From Macrocystis pyrifera (lineage: Eukaryota; Sar; Phaeophyceae; Laminariales; Laminariaceae): a stretch of DNA of 64,000 nucleotides. Location: NCBI GenBank assembly GCA_031763025.1, contig JASSKH010000005.1:9642849-9706848 (forward strand), in the 5' to 3' direction. The translations under genes were made by a program, and so were the position numbers. The notes beneath the pieces are model-generated. The model was given only the letters and a program-made list of their open reading frames with translations, was not told the origin of the DNA and made no database searches. Below, piece by piece: positions 49,848 through 62,829 of the stretch; within the stretch, counting starts at the first letter, position 1; each line of letters opens with the position of its first letter.

Positions 49848-52800
49848 GTGCTATGGTGATACAGGGTTCCATTGCGCAGCAGTCTAGAGAGCAGACAGAG
49901 GCCTTTGCTCACCAACCGAAAACGAAAATCCTTCAAATTTGTTTCCAAGGCCTCGTCATACCTTTTTGGTATGACGGTGCACCAGGTCAGTCACAACCAG
50001 ACATCATTAAATTCGAATACATATCGTATTGGTTGTTCGTATATATGTATAATGCTTGTACAGCACGCTGTGTTAGGGTTTGCCCTGGGTTTGTCCCTGA
50101 TTTCTGCGCGGGAAAGACTCGTGCGCTCCGTCCTGCTCAGCGGATGCATGGGTTCCGCAAATCCTCGTCTCTTTCTCTCTCTGCTCCCTGCTTTTCTTTC
50201 AAGCCCACCATTGTTAAATAATAGTTGGTCTTAGTACGGTCATTTAGAAGTGTCCCGGCAAGTACGTACGTAGCCCCCTACCAGGTGGTATCTTACGTGA
50301 CGAGTATTTGGTTGGTTCCGTGGAAACAGTGCAAGCACCACGTGTCGCATAGACAGGGACTCCGAGCGAATGTCATGGCCCTCCGCAGGTCCACAGACAG
50401 CCTGCTATATATATCGTGCTGGGATTAAAATATCCATACAAGGGTACCTAGTAATACGTGTCAGCTGCTGTGTTATACTCGTATATCAGTGATCCTGACC
50501 AAAGCTGTCCCCGTGAGTAATGGATGCATGGCTCTCCCGAAGCCGCTCCAAATTCCGCTCGAAGGTTCGGCGCTTGTTTTGCGTCGAGATTCGAGATGCC
50601 ACACCCACGGTTGGCCTATCCATGACCTATGATCTAGTATGACACACCCGGGCCGAGTCAACCAAAACCCGAGCCCACGAAAACTTTGACATTTGCAACA
50701 CCAACCACCGAAGCACCAAAAAAAGATGCTCGCACTCGTAGTCTATTACTACTGCTGGATGATAGAATGCACGCTATCACTTTTATGATGGAGAAAATGT
50801 ATGTGGTGCTTGTTCCCTCGATGGTGTGTCGTTGCTACCCTACTACTATTAATACTATGTTTAGTTCTGCACGATGCCAGGTACGTCATACCTTCTGACT
50901 TCTGCCACAATGGAAATGTGTGTCTTTGTTCTTCACAAAAACCAGGTGTATCGGTACTTGACGTGATGAGACTACTGCTTGTAGATTGAAAAATTCCTCT
51001 AGACTCATATTTGAAAGCTCGGTGTGATACCTGAGCATGCTGCAACCATACCAGGTATGATGAGAATAGTATACCAGGTATAGGTATGAACTTGTGTATG
51101 TATAAGTATGTACCTTACCTTGGGCAAACCGGTACACTTCTGCTGTTAATATTTGCATCACAGCGGCAATAGGCGCCATCCAAGTGACGCGACCAAGCCA
51201 AGCCTACCCCGACAGTGGGAGCGCCCGTCGAACGGTCGTATCCTGCACGGCCACGATCCCCGAGCAGACGAGGCTCGACCCCGCCATCCACGGCAGCACC
51301 GCCGCCAGCAGCGCGGAGGAAATCGACCACTTCCAAGACTTTGCGTACCCGGCGAACAAGGCACGATGGAAGAAGAACACCAAGCAGGTTGGTACCGCGA
51401 GTATTGATGAAGGGCAATCGGCAGGCAGTATATACGAGTATCACGACACAATGGGGCAACGTTTTAAGAGAGAAATATGTGTGTACTCCATTTCGTAGGG
51501 CTGGACACGGGCTGATTCAAGTCAGTAGCGAATGTACTGCCGGCCAAATCCCAAATCAGCTGCACATAGCGGGCACGGCACCCCCCCCCCCCCCCCCTCA
51601 CGGGAAAAATAATACCTGGTACTTGGTACCAGGTATCATATATACATACGTACCTTACCTGGCACCTGGTATAATTTCACTGTTAATAGGTACTGGTATA
51701 TGACACCAGGTACCGGTACTGGTACAGTATACGTCTACCGGTACACATGCTGCCAATGGTGTTCTCCCCCATCAATCAATCTCTAACCTACCCTGCCCTC
51801 CCCACACCACCCCACGCCTTGCCGTTTGGTTAGATTGCGACCCTGGGCCCGGCGTCCTGCACGTACGAGCAGATCGAAGCTCTCTTCCTGGCTGGCGTCG
51901 ACGTGTTCCGGCTCAACTTCTCGCACGGCGCGCACGAGGAGAAGGCTGAGGTGCGCTAGAAATACAAAAATGAGGGCAGAGAGGGATGGGGGGGGGCGGG
52001 GGGGGGGGGGGGGGGGGTGTGTACTCATTATCATGCATGGCCGTAGTCGTATGACCATAAACCCTCGCATCCCTGCAATGCCGGGACGGAGCACGTCGGG
52101 TTTTCACCGACCAGGCAGACATTGCTTGCACCAAGCGCGAATCTCCGTGAGGTGTTGGGCGAGTCGCATGAAGGGTGAGCTGCATCCTACCAAGAACCCC
52201 TTCAGAGGCGGATTTTCTTGCATATGGATGACAGCCTCAATGAACCGATTCAATTTCTGGTGTGCCACTTCCAGGGACAGCAATGGGTTTACTATGTAAC
52301 TGCCTCGTGGGTGCCTCACCTTATACACACTACGTGATACGATCATCCCCCTTGTGCGGAGGGAAGGTTCTCCCCGAACAAAAATGATCCAACTTGACCG
52401 CCAGCCGTGGTAACCGCAGAAAAAAACAAACAAAAAAAAAAAAAACGGTACCCTGGCTGTCTCGCTCACGTAGTGAGAGGCGTGCTTTGCAGCGTCGTCG
52501 CCAACCGACGCCAACCTAACATATATACTCCAGGTATGTAATAGGGAGAGGGTGGGGGGGGAGTAATCATGTTATGCATGCCCGTGGTGGCAGGGAGAGG
52601 GGGCGGGTGTACTCATTGTTGCTTGCCCTACTGCGGGAGACCGCAGTAAATGGGACCAAATATTGTTAGTAAAAATGGGGAAATATATAGTTTTTTGTGT
52701 GTACCGTAGGTCCCCTTTATTGTGGCCCTCCGTAATAGTATTTTGACCATTGACCACGCATCCCTTTCGAAACGGAGCCTGTCTCCCAGAGGGAAGGAGG

Positions 52801-55800
52801 AGGGGGACTGAGCACCGTTCGTATTCCCTACAGGAGAGGGAGAGTGGGGGCGGGGGGCGGGGGGCGGTATGGCTTGGTCGATGCCTAAATGTTGAGCTTC
52901 CGACAAAGGCGTGAACCGCTGATCCGCCCCAGAGCTACCAAGCCGTCCGGCGGCGTGCGGCGCTGCCCTCAATGAGCGGAAGCGCACCGAAAGAAGCTTG
53001 CTGGTATGCTTTGGTGTGCATACTTGTATACGTCGGTGTCTCGCTTCCCGCTGTGCTGTTCGAACAACGACGGTGGCGATGGCAGTGACGGCGACGAGGA
53101 CGATGATGATGACAACGACGATGCTCCTTGCCCCCTCCGCTGTCTGTCGACGTGACTGCTGCTGCTGCTGTTTGCCCGCCCTCGGCAGCTGGTGACCATT
53201 ATCCGCGAGATCGAGGCGAAATACAAACACCCCATCTGCATCCTTGCGGACCTTCAGGGGCCCAAGCTCCGAGTTGGGGTCTTCGAAAAGGACACGGTGA
53301 GGGGAAGGAGGCGTGTAGGGGGCGGGGGGAAAGGGGGGGGGGGGTCGATTGTGCAGTTACTGCAGCACAAGTACGTTGCACCTGTTTATATGTACTACGG
53401 TAGCCCCTATTAAGTAGCCCCGCAAGAGTGATTTTTTCGCATCGATTTTTTTTTTTGGGACTTTTTTTTTTTGTCAATTTTATGGGAAAGGAACTTTCAT
53501 TTTGACGAACTATTATTACCGTGTTAACGAGGGCATTCATGTCTTTGGACAAAAGTACTTGAAATTAGACTGGGATTTATTTCCGCATTAGCACAAGGCT
53601 TGTGCTTTGATGGCGGTCGCGCAACGCTGGACAGCAACGGTTGTGCGATTGGGTTTCAGTAGGATTCAAAGGCGTTTTCACATTGAAGCTACCTACTAAA
53701 TACTGTGGGTGTGAAGACAAGCAGCGAAAAGCAGAGAGCACGAACAAAGCCCGACTCCATCACATACATTTTCAAGGAGTGCGGGATGCATTTCGTATGG
53801 GGGTGGGTGGGTGGGTGGGTGGGTGGGTGGCGCATGTTGTGGCCCGTTGCCTTGGTGGATGGTGGACCGTGTGCGCTCTCCGCGGCAGGTCGTACAGCAG
53901 ACAGCAGTAGCAGCCCAGTGCTCTCCTGTTTCCCGTCGTGATGTAAGTCCACCTCGAGTTCTGGACATGAAGCGAGTGCCCCTCTGCCCCCGTCTGCTGC
54001 CTTGTGACCTTTCTTTGGCTGTGGCGGCCGACAGGTGAACCTGGTGGACGGGCAGCTGTTCCGGTTCGACATGGACGACGAGCCTGGAGACTCGGCCCGC
54101 GTGAGGCTGCCCCACAAGGAGATCATCGACACCCTCCAGGAGGTAAGCTGTTTTTTGCTCTAAAGGCGTGAGGTTTGTGTTGTGCGCTTGGCTCTGACTT
54201 AGGTGCGGTGACCGTTTCTCTCGGAGGAGTTATTCCGGTACGAGTAGCTACGCCGCAATAGTTTCGTCCGAAGGGGTCGTTCCGTATGAAGTGGTTGTTT
54301 GGTCCGACCAGTCACTCGCCGCGATCATCGTTTTAGTCGATACTGTACGTACACATGTAGGCACTGCTGTAGCTGCAGCAGTAGTGGGCATCCCGACTTG
54401 AGAGAGGGCACGCTGTATAAGAGAATAGTATGATGCAGTTAGGAGAGGCCAAATCGACTGCACCCGCATACACTAAAGCTGTGTATTTCCCGACAGTAGT
54501 GTGCATACCATTGCGGGGGGGGGACCATAGTAAATAGGACCAAATATTGTGAGTAAAAATAGTAACATATGTTGTTTTTTTGTGTGTGCCGTAGGTCCTA
54601 TTTACTATGGTCTCCCGTAATAGCGTACGTACTAGTCAGATAGAAGGCTAGTTAACCCCTCTGGGACTCCCGAGATAGCGGCCAAAACAGCGAAAAAAAA
54701 CTGTCGAAAACTGTTTTGTTTTGTTTTTTCTCCAAACGCCTCCGAGTAGCCTGAGCGGCGAGCAGTAGCGGTATACCAGGCATATAGAATCATGCTGCGC
54801 CCGTGGCGTACGCCTGCTTGCATTCAACCATTGTGACTCGGGCATCGATTGTGTCGTGTCGCCCCCCGATCCCGCAATGGCCGTTGCTGTAGTCGTCCAT
54901 TTTGTATCGACAATTTTTCTGCCTAAAGTCTTAAGAGGGTTAAGAGAGGTGTTTTCGGCCTGTACCACACCTCTCTTGAGGCTAAATCGGAGTCTCCCAC
55001 AGTGTGCTCCATAAGCCGTGGCTCTCATCTTTTTTTCCCCCCCCGCCGTGCCCCGGAACACCAAAAAAATCTATAAAAACGAACACGAAAAAATAACGAA
55101 AAACGAAAACTGGGGAACCGGGATATATTCCCCCCCCCGTGGTCATACGACTACGGCCATGCATGATATCGAGTACACCCCCCCCCCCCCCCCCCCTCGA
55201 CGTGCTCCGTCCCGGCATTGTAAGGATGCGAGGGTCTATGGTCATATAAAGGACTGCGACCATGCATGATATCGAGTACATCCCCCGTCCCCCCCCTCCT
55301 CCCCCCCCCCGCGCAATGCAGGGCGACTCTCTCCTTCTGGACGACGGCAAGCTGCGCATGACAGTTGTGGACAGCGGAGAAGGCTACGTGAGCTGCAGGG
55401 TCGACGTCGGGGGCAAGCTGTCCAACAAGAAGGGGGTGAACACCCCGACCGTGCGTCTGCCCATTTCCGCGATGACCCCAAAGGCGAGAACAGCAGTATG
55501 TAGAGCTACAGCAAGCAGCAGACTATGTGGTCCCGTCATCTCATCTTTCATCCTTCAATCAAGCGAGTACTACCGTCAGCGATTCCCACTTTGAGGTTGC
55601 TTTTCCTGTACGTAGTTGGTCCTGTTTTCTGCTGAGGGCGTCATGGGAGTAGACGCTCCATCATATACAGATCGCAAATCCAGGCCATTCGGGTGAGTGG
55701 CGCCCTTTCGATGCTCCCACCTCGAGCCAACAACATCCTCCGGGGTTGAGAAAAGCCCTGGTCAGCGCTGACTGAGTGGCTCGGTGGTTTAATCTTTGTA

Positions 55801-58800
55801 AACTAACACCCTACCCCCCATCACGCCTCTTGTACTGAGATTACTACCGATCCATAGTACCCCAGAGTCCCTTGGTTCCATGTTGCACTTTTTGTATTCA
55901 TACATTTATTAAAAAGAGCCCTCCTTGCGTATGTAGTAGATGGAATACTCGCACCCGCTACCTTTTTGTTGTTGTTTATTTCATTGATTTTATTATGCAG
56001 CTCAACTTGTGGGAGGTTTTCTTCCACCAGCGGCATTCTAGACGAGACGTGTTCACAGGGTAGGGTGCCTATCTTCTCCCCCCCCCCGTGGCCACAGGTG
56101 TTTTCCCTTACCCTAGTGGTCAACGGTGTCTTCCCTCCCCCGCCCCCCCCCCCCCCCCCCCCCTGGCTCCACTTTTATCACGCACTCGCACGTAGGGTTC
56201 AGCGTTTTTCCCCTTTTCGTGTATATTTATATCGCTGTTGTCGTCTCATCCCCCGTATTTATTAACACTTGGAATTTTATGATGGCTCTTTTTTCTCTCG
56301 GGAAAATTTATTCATGGTGCAGGACCGCGCCGACCTGGACTTCGCTCTGATCGTGCCCGGGGGCATAGACGTGGTGGCTCTGTCCTTCGTGCAGAAGGCT
56401 GCCGACGTCAAGGAGCTGAAGGATATTGTGCAGGGGCGGTGCAGGGTGAGTGAGGGAGGTGTGTGTGTGTGTGTGTGTGGCATTTTCATTGTGAATATGA
56501 TCACGCCATCGTACAACAAGGTGTACTGGGTTTGTGAAACATAATACGCAGTAACGATTCTTCGGGAGCCATTCTTGACTTGACCACCTGACAGCTTCGC
56601 GTGCACACTCGATATTAGACTATTATGGTGTGTTTGTGGTTTGGCGGTGTGCTGTGGTGCGGCGCGGTGGGGTGGGGTGTGGGTTGGTGTCAAGTGCGGT
56701 GGTCGTTTCGTGCGAGGTCTGATGCGGCTGGGGGGGGGGCTCTGTCGTTTTGCATCGTCGTTGTTCTCTTCTCCAGTGGGGTACCCGCCACGCTGGTGTG
56801 GTATGCCTCCTTTTGCGCCTCTCTGGACTATTCGTGTTGGCGTCAGCTGCGGCGGCGGCGGCGTGGCGTCGACGGGGACGGGGATGACGTGCGGCACAAT
56901 GCCGCCCTTGTTTTTTCTGAGTTTCCGCGCCCGCGATTACTGCTCACGTTGTATCATCCTGCCGTGCTGTGCTGTGCTGTGCTTTATTTTCTTTATGAAA
57001 GAAACATATCATCAGCCGCCGACTTGAATAAAGAAACTTTTTTTTTTCAGCCGATTGCCCCCAATAAAAGCACCACCAGATGACCTCCCTCAGTAAGGGA
57101 TAAAAAACGAATCATTTTCGTTTGTGCGTACGTATGTACCCGTCGTCACTTTTCTTATTCTTTCTCTTGTGGTGTGCCCGGGCAGGTGATGGCGAAAATC
57201 GAGAAACCGCAAGCGGTCGACGACCTGGAGGAGATCGTTGCCCTTTGCGACGCTATCATGGTGGCCCGGTACGTTTTTATCCCCCTCTTCTCGTTGTGCT
57301 GGACGCTTTTCTTTGTTTTATTTTTAAAGAGGTGAAAACAAAAAAAAAACTCACGTCAGCTGTGAGGTCGAGAATTTCCATCCGCATTGCGTCCCGCTAC
57401 GGAAAATGAATGCTACTGAGTTGTGTGGGGGATTCAAGAAACAGCACCGCCGGAGGCAAGTACTGTGTCACCTTGTACGTCGATATTCCGCGAACTGTGC
57501 CGGGGGCCCCATACCAGTACCACAGCTCTGGACGTACTGCAGCACCGTATCCTTCAAGCGTGGCTACCGCCTGCCTGCTTTCCTACCTATCTGTCTTCAA
57601 GTGCTTGCCTACAAGTTCCTTCCTGCAAACGCCTGTTTATTCGTATGTAAGGGCCGTTCCTAACGAACAAAAAAAATAACAGTTCGTCAGATTTTTTGAT
57701 CGTGACACCATGATAAAAAAAAAAAATCACGATTCTTCATGACGCCAATTTTTATAGCTTTTCCCTAAAAGCAACAAATTCACGATTCGTGACTTTAGCC
57801 GTGTCTCGAACTACGCCTGAACAAGGCACTACGCATCCCACACCGGCACCATCGGTATCCGAAGGCCGGTATTGGGGCGTGGCAGACTCTGCTTCGAACG
57901 CCGCTTGTAGACAACGGGCGGCTATATACCCAAAGACACCGCTAGGCGGGGACTAACGAGGAGGTTGTGGCCTCCAAATTTCGAGGAGGAAGAGCCACAG
58001 CTCGAAGACAAAAGCGAAAATGATCTGAGAATGTCACAAGGCCAGGCCGGGCAGACAGCCTGCGAGATAGAATCTCGCGGACCGGGCGTGGCCGACGGTC
58101 GGTGAAATTGGAATCCCGCAGGCTGGGTCAGGCTTCGGCCCCGTGATTCGAATATATCACTGGCCAAGCGAAGTCGGCCCGGCCCGGCCTGCCCGTGCCC
58201 CACTCTCGAGAGTTGGCTGTACCCGCCAAAACCGTTGGCTTACAAGTGTCTGTCCACAACAGGTGCCTGGCCCCCGAGTGCCGTCCGCGCCACCTTGCGA
58301 GTTTATAATCGGTGTGAGGCTGCCGAGTACGGGTGAGTGCCGGAACCTTGAAAGAGTGACGCCGTCCTTTTGTTCCCTGCCGTAACGTTGCGTGTCTGCC
58401 CTCTTTCTCCTTGCCGCAGAGGCGACCTTGGGGTGGAGATGCCCCCCGAGCTCGTGCCCATCACGCAGAAGCGCATCATCGACTGCTGCAGGCGCCAGGG
58501 GAAGCCAGTCATCGTCGCCACGCAGATGCTCGAGTCCATGATTGAGGTGCGCTTAGCTTAGCTTGAAGCTGGGGCCTCGAAACTTGAAAAAACTGTCGAT
58601 TACTGCGGTGTGGTATATTTACGCTGTCCCGAAACATGAAGACCTTTTTGTATATTAATATTCGATTCAAAAGTTCAATTATATTGAGGGACATGGTGGT
58701 ATCATACTTCTTTACAAATTGAAAAACAACAGCTGTATGGTCGAGGACTTCGTCGAAAGTAATCTTTTTGCAAGCTATGTGTGATATCATAGCGCAGCAG

Positions 58801-61800
58801 GTGGCGGTGGTTGAATTGCGTGCCTGAACTGCCCCGTAGATGGATGCCTTTGCCCTTGAGAGAAAGCCCGCCCGGGAGCCCGACACGGGCAATGCGCAAC
58901 CAGCCGCACGGTGGGCGCGCACGCTAAGCGAGGCGAGGCGAGGCGAGGCTGCCTTGAGCACCGGCTTGACGTCCGCTTTATCTGTCCCGCCTGCTGTTGT
59001 TGAGCGCGCCGCCAACGCCCTCGCCATAGCCTCGTCGCCCACCGTCGCTCGTCCTCGTGCCTTACGTTTTATCCTGATTAATGCTCGTTATTCGACCTCT
59101 CTCTCCCCTCTTTCCGTCTGTTTTTTTCTCTCATTCTCGTTCTCTTCTTCTTTTCCTGTTCCTCTCCTTCTATTCCTCTCCTTCTCCTTCTCTTTCTCTT
59201 CTCCTCTCCCCTCTTGATTCCCTTTTATACCCTCTCTACCCCCCCCGCCCTGTTTCCCTGTCCCCCGTCCTCCCTCTTCATCACGTGTTTTGTTTTCTGC
59301 TTGCGCCTCCTCTCTCTCTCTCCTCCGATCAAAAGAACCCCACCCCAACCCGCGCCGAGGCATCGGATGTGGCCACCGCAATTTACGATGGGGCTGACGG
59401 GATCATGCTTTCCGCCGAGTCGGCGGCGGGTAAATTCCCTCTGGAGAGCGTGGGGATGCAGCAGAAGATCATCACCGCCGTCGAGAACGACCCGGTGAGG
59501 CTGGGTAGAGAGGGGCGAGACCGAGAGCCTGGGGTGGGGTGTGGGTTGGGGGGGGGGGGTGTACTCATTATCATGCATGGGCGTAGTCGTATGATCATAG
59601 ACCCTCGCATCCCTACAATGCCGGGATGGAGCACGTCGGGTTTTCACCGACCAGGCAGACATTGCTTGCACCAAGCGCGAATCGCCGTGAGGTGTTGGAC
59701 GAGTCGCATGAGGGGTGAGCTGCATCCTACTAAGAACCGCTTTAGAGGCGGATTTTTTTGCATAAGAATGGCGTGAGGGGGGGGGGGGGGGGGGGGGGGT
59801 GGGGTGGGTTGGCGGGGTGGGGAGGGAGGGAGGGGTTGCTCTTTCCTGGTTGGTGACGTTTTCCGCTACAGGATCAAATACGACGCGAACTACCGCCTCT
59901 TTTGCGGTGTGAGCTCAATTCCAAATGATTACTGCTGCCTGCCGTTTTCTAGGTTGATCCCTGCGTCTGTTTTGTGTGTTTCGGTGGAACTGTCTGTAGG
60001 TGTTTTACGTATATTATATGCCGCGTTGGTTCTGCAGACGGCGTGCGGCTGTTTTTTGATTTTCTCTTTCGCGTCCTCGAAACAGCGCTCCGCGCCTACA
60101 TGTTGGCTCGGCTTTATTTTGTAAGAGCTCACAATGTTCGTTTTGAGATCTGTAGCCCGTAGCTCTGCTTTCGAAGGTGTGAGATGCACGGACGTGCGCG
60201 CACGCATGCCGGTGCATGACATGCGTGCCCACCTAAGCGGGACGCCGGGGACCAAACAAGGGGTGCCTCGAACGCGGTACTGTTGCTACCTCTCCCATGA
60301 TTGCCCCCCCCCCCCCCTCCCCCCGCCCGATTCGTGCTGTTATATTGGCACCATACGTGACTCTTGGGACGACAGCAGCAGCAACAACAACATCAACAAC
60401 ACGAACAGCAGTAACATGAACAGCGGCAGGTAGAACAGCAGCAGCATTAGGACCAACAACGACAAATGACACTATTACGGGGGACGATAGATAGTAAATA
60501 GGACCTATGGTACACATAAAAACCTATATATTTACCTATTTTTACTACCAAAATTTGGTCCCGTTAACTATAGACCCCCGTAATAACAACAACATTAGCT
60601 GCCACACGATATCAGCTACAGCAGCAACAAAAACAAGGACGACAACGACCAACAGCTAAAATATCCTTAACGTTTCTTCCCCTCAATCGCGTCAACCCCT
60701 CCGCCACCTGTAGCTGTATCGCAGATACATGCTCACCCAGAGCGAGAAGCAGAGGACCGGCTCTGCAACGGACGCCATCACCATTGCCGCCCGTCAGGTA
60801 CTTGATACACTTGCGGTTCTCGCTGTACTTGCTGCCCGCCGTCTTGTACCCATCGCGTGATATAGAGCAGCAGCTCAGTACAGCAGTAGTTGGTGTAGTA
60901 GTTAGTGCAGTAGTGCTCGTAGTAAATAATAGTAGCAGCAGTAGTGGTATTGGTACTAGTAGTGGTAGTCGTGGTGGTGGTGGTAGTAGTAGTAGTAGTA
61001 GGACCAGGAGTGGTAGTAGTGCTAGTGTGAGCAGGCCTCCTGTCAGGTACTTGGTGCGTGCCGCTTTGCGGTGCGACCGTCGTGTGACACAGAGCAGCAG
61101 CAGCAGTAGTAGCAGTAGTAGTAGTAGTAGTAGTAGTGGTAGTAGTCGTCGTAGTGGTAGTGGTAGTGGTAGTGGTAGTGGTAGTGGTAGTAGTAGTAGT
61201 AGTAGAAGTAGTATATAGTAGTAGAAGTAGTAGAAGTAGTAGTAAGTAGTAGAAGTAGTAGCAGTAGTAGGCCACCCATCGCCTCCTCGAATGGCTCACA
61301 GTCACTATTCCGTTCACGTTGTGTAGGCGTTGGTTCCTTTCCACTCGGTCTGCGGCTGGATGGGTGGCGCTTTGTTGAGACTCTTTTTCTTTAAACTATA
61401 TATAAATATTATTTGTACTTGTCCCGGTGGAGGTCTGTACAGAGATACGATATAATACGAGTATGTTGTTGACCTCGGCCTTCGTAGCTTCCACGAAAAG
61501 GGTTGCCTGCCTCGGTCGACGTCGAGATCACAACCCGCCCCCCTCCCCTTGTTTGCACCGTTTCTGCTCCGTTTTTTGCACCGCTTTGGCATCGCATTTG
61601 CTCCGCTTTTTGCATCGCTTTTGCGTCGTTTTTGCACCACTTTTTCTCCGTTTTTGTGCCCCCGCGTTTCGTTGGCGCACGCAGGTGGCTGACACGCTCG
61701 GGGCTAAGGCCATCGTCGTGTTCACCTCCAGAGGGACGACGGTCAACAAGGCCGCCCAGCTGCGGCCCAACGTTCCCGTGATGGGCGTGACGCCGAACAT

Positions 61801-62758
61801 CGAGACCGCGCGGGGACTAGCCCTGACGTGGGGGGTGTACCCGGCCGTGATCGATACCGGCAGCGACGACGTCAACTTCCGCACGATGCTCTTCAAGGTA
61901 AGAGAGAGCAATAAATAGTGTTGAGAAACGAAGAGAAAGGGGATAATAAGAAAGTAAGAAATGAATATGTGAACCTGAGAAATGATGAGTAAGAAGCTGG
62001 GGAACTATTAAGAAACTACCTGGTATTAGAAAAAGTGCACCATTGGTGCTGGGGACAATTGTTGGAATTTCTGGGCATGACGGACTACATACACGTACCA
62101 GGTATAGCACATTAATTACTACCGATAGGACTGCTGCTGCTGCATCTCATAGCTCCATTGGTTAGGATAAGGCTGCGAGGAAAAATAAAAGAATCCCCGT
62201 CCACGATTTAATTGACGTCTCGCAACGCGACATAATAATAATGATAATAGCCCTCTTGGACACAGATTGTTTCATTCACCTTATCATCTACGTTTGGCGA
62301 GATGGCGTTTGCTGAAGTGTTTAGGTCGTCGTACCTGGGGTTCCAGAAGGTTTATAATGCTCTACCATTGATTATAATGCTCTACTGTTGATACAGTGTA
62401 TTTGATGCCGGTACGTAATACGAGTACTCGCATACATGCGCTTTATCTTTGTTCAGTTCTTCCATCCCATCTGTTAGGTTTGACCCTATGTCTCTAGCTC
62501 CCGCTATCTTCCTTTCCTAAAGTCAGACCCGGTGTCAAATAGCGGGCACTCCTCTCCCCCCCCCGCGCTATGGTCATACGACTACGGCCATGCACGATAT
62601 CGAGTACCCCCCCACCCCCCCCCTAACACCTCACGGCGCTTCGCGCTTGGTGCAAGCAATGTCTCCCTAGTCGGTGAAAACCCGACGTGCTCCGTCGAGG
62701 CATTGTAGGGATGCGAGGGTCAACGGTCATACGACTACGGCCTTGCGCGATATCGAGT

Positions 62759-62829
<71 letters not shown>

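Noticed and set aside
55740..55800. Possible tRNA (GACTGAGTGGCTCGGTGG)
   Set aside because: Only the D-arm resembles a tRNA; no B-box or acceptor pairing found in the expected place.
60778..61344. Minus-strand poly-Thr frame of 188 codons
   Set aside because: Translation of an AGT/GGT simple repeat in a pyruvate kinase intron.
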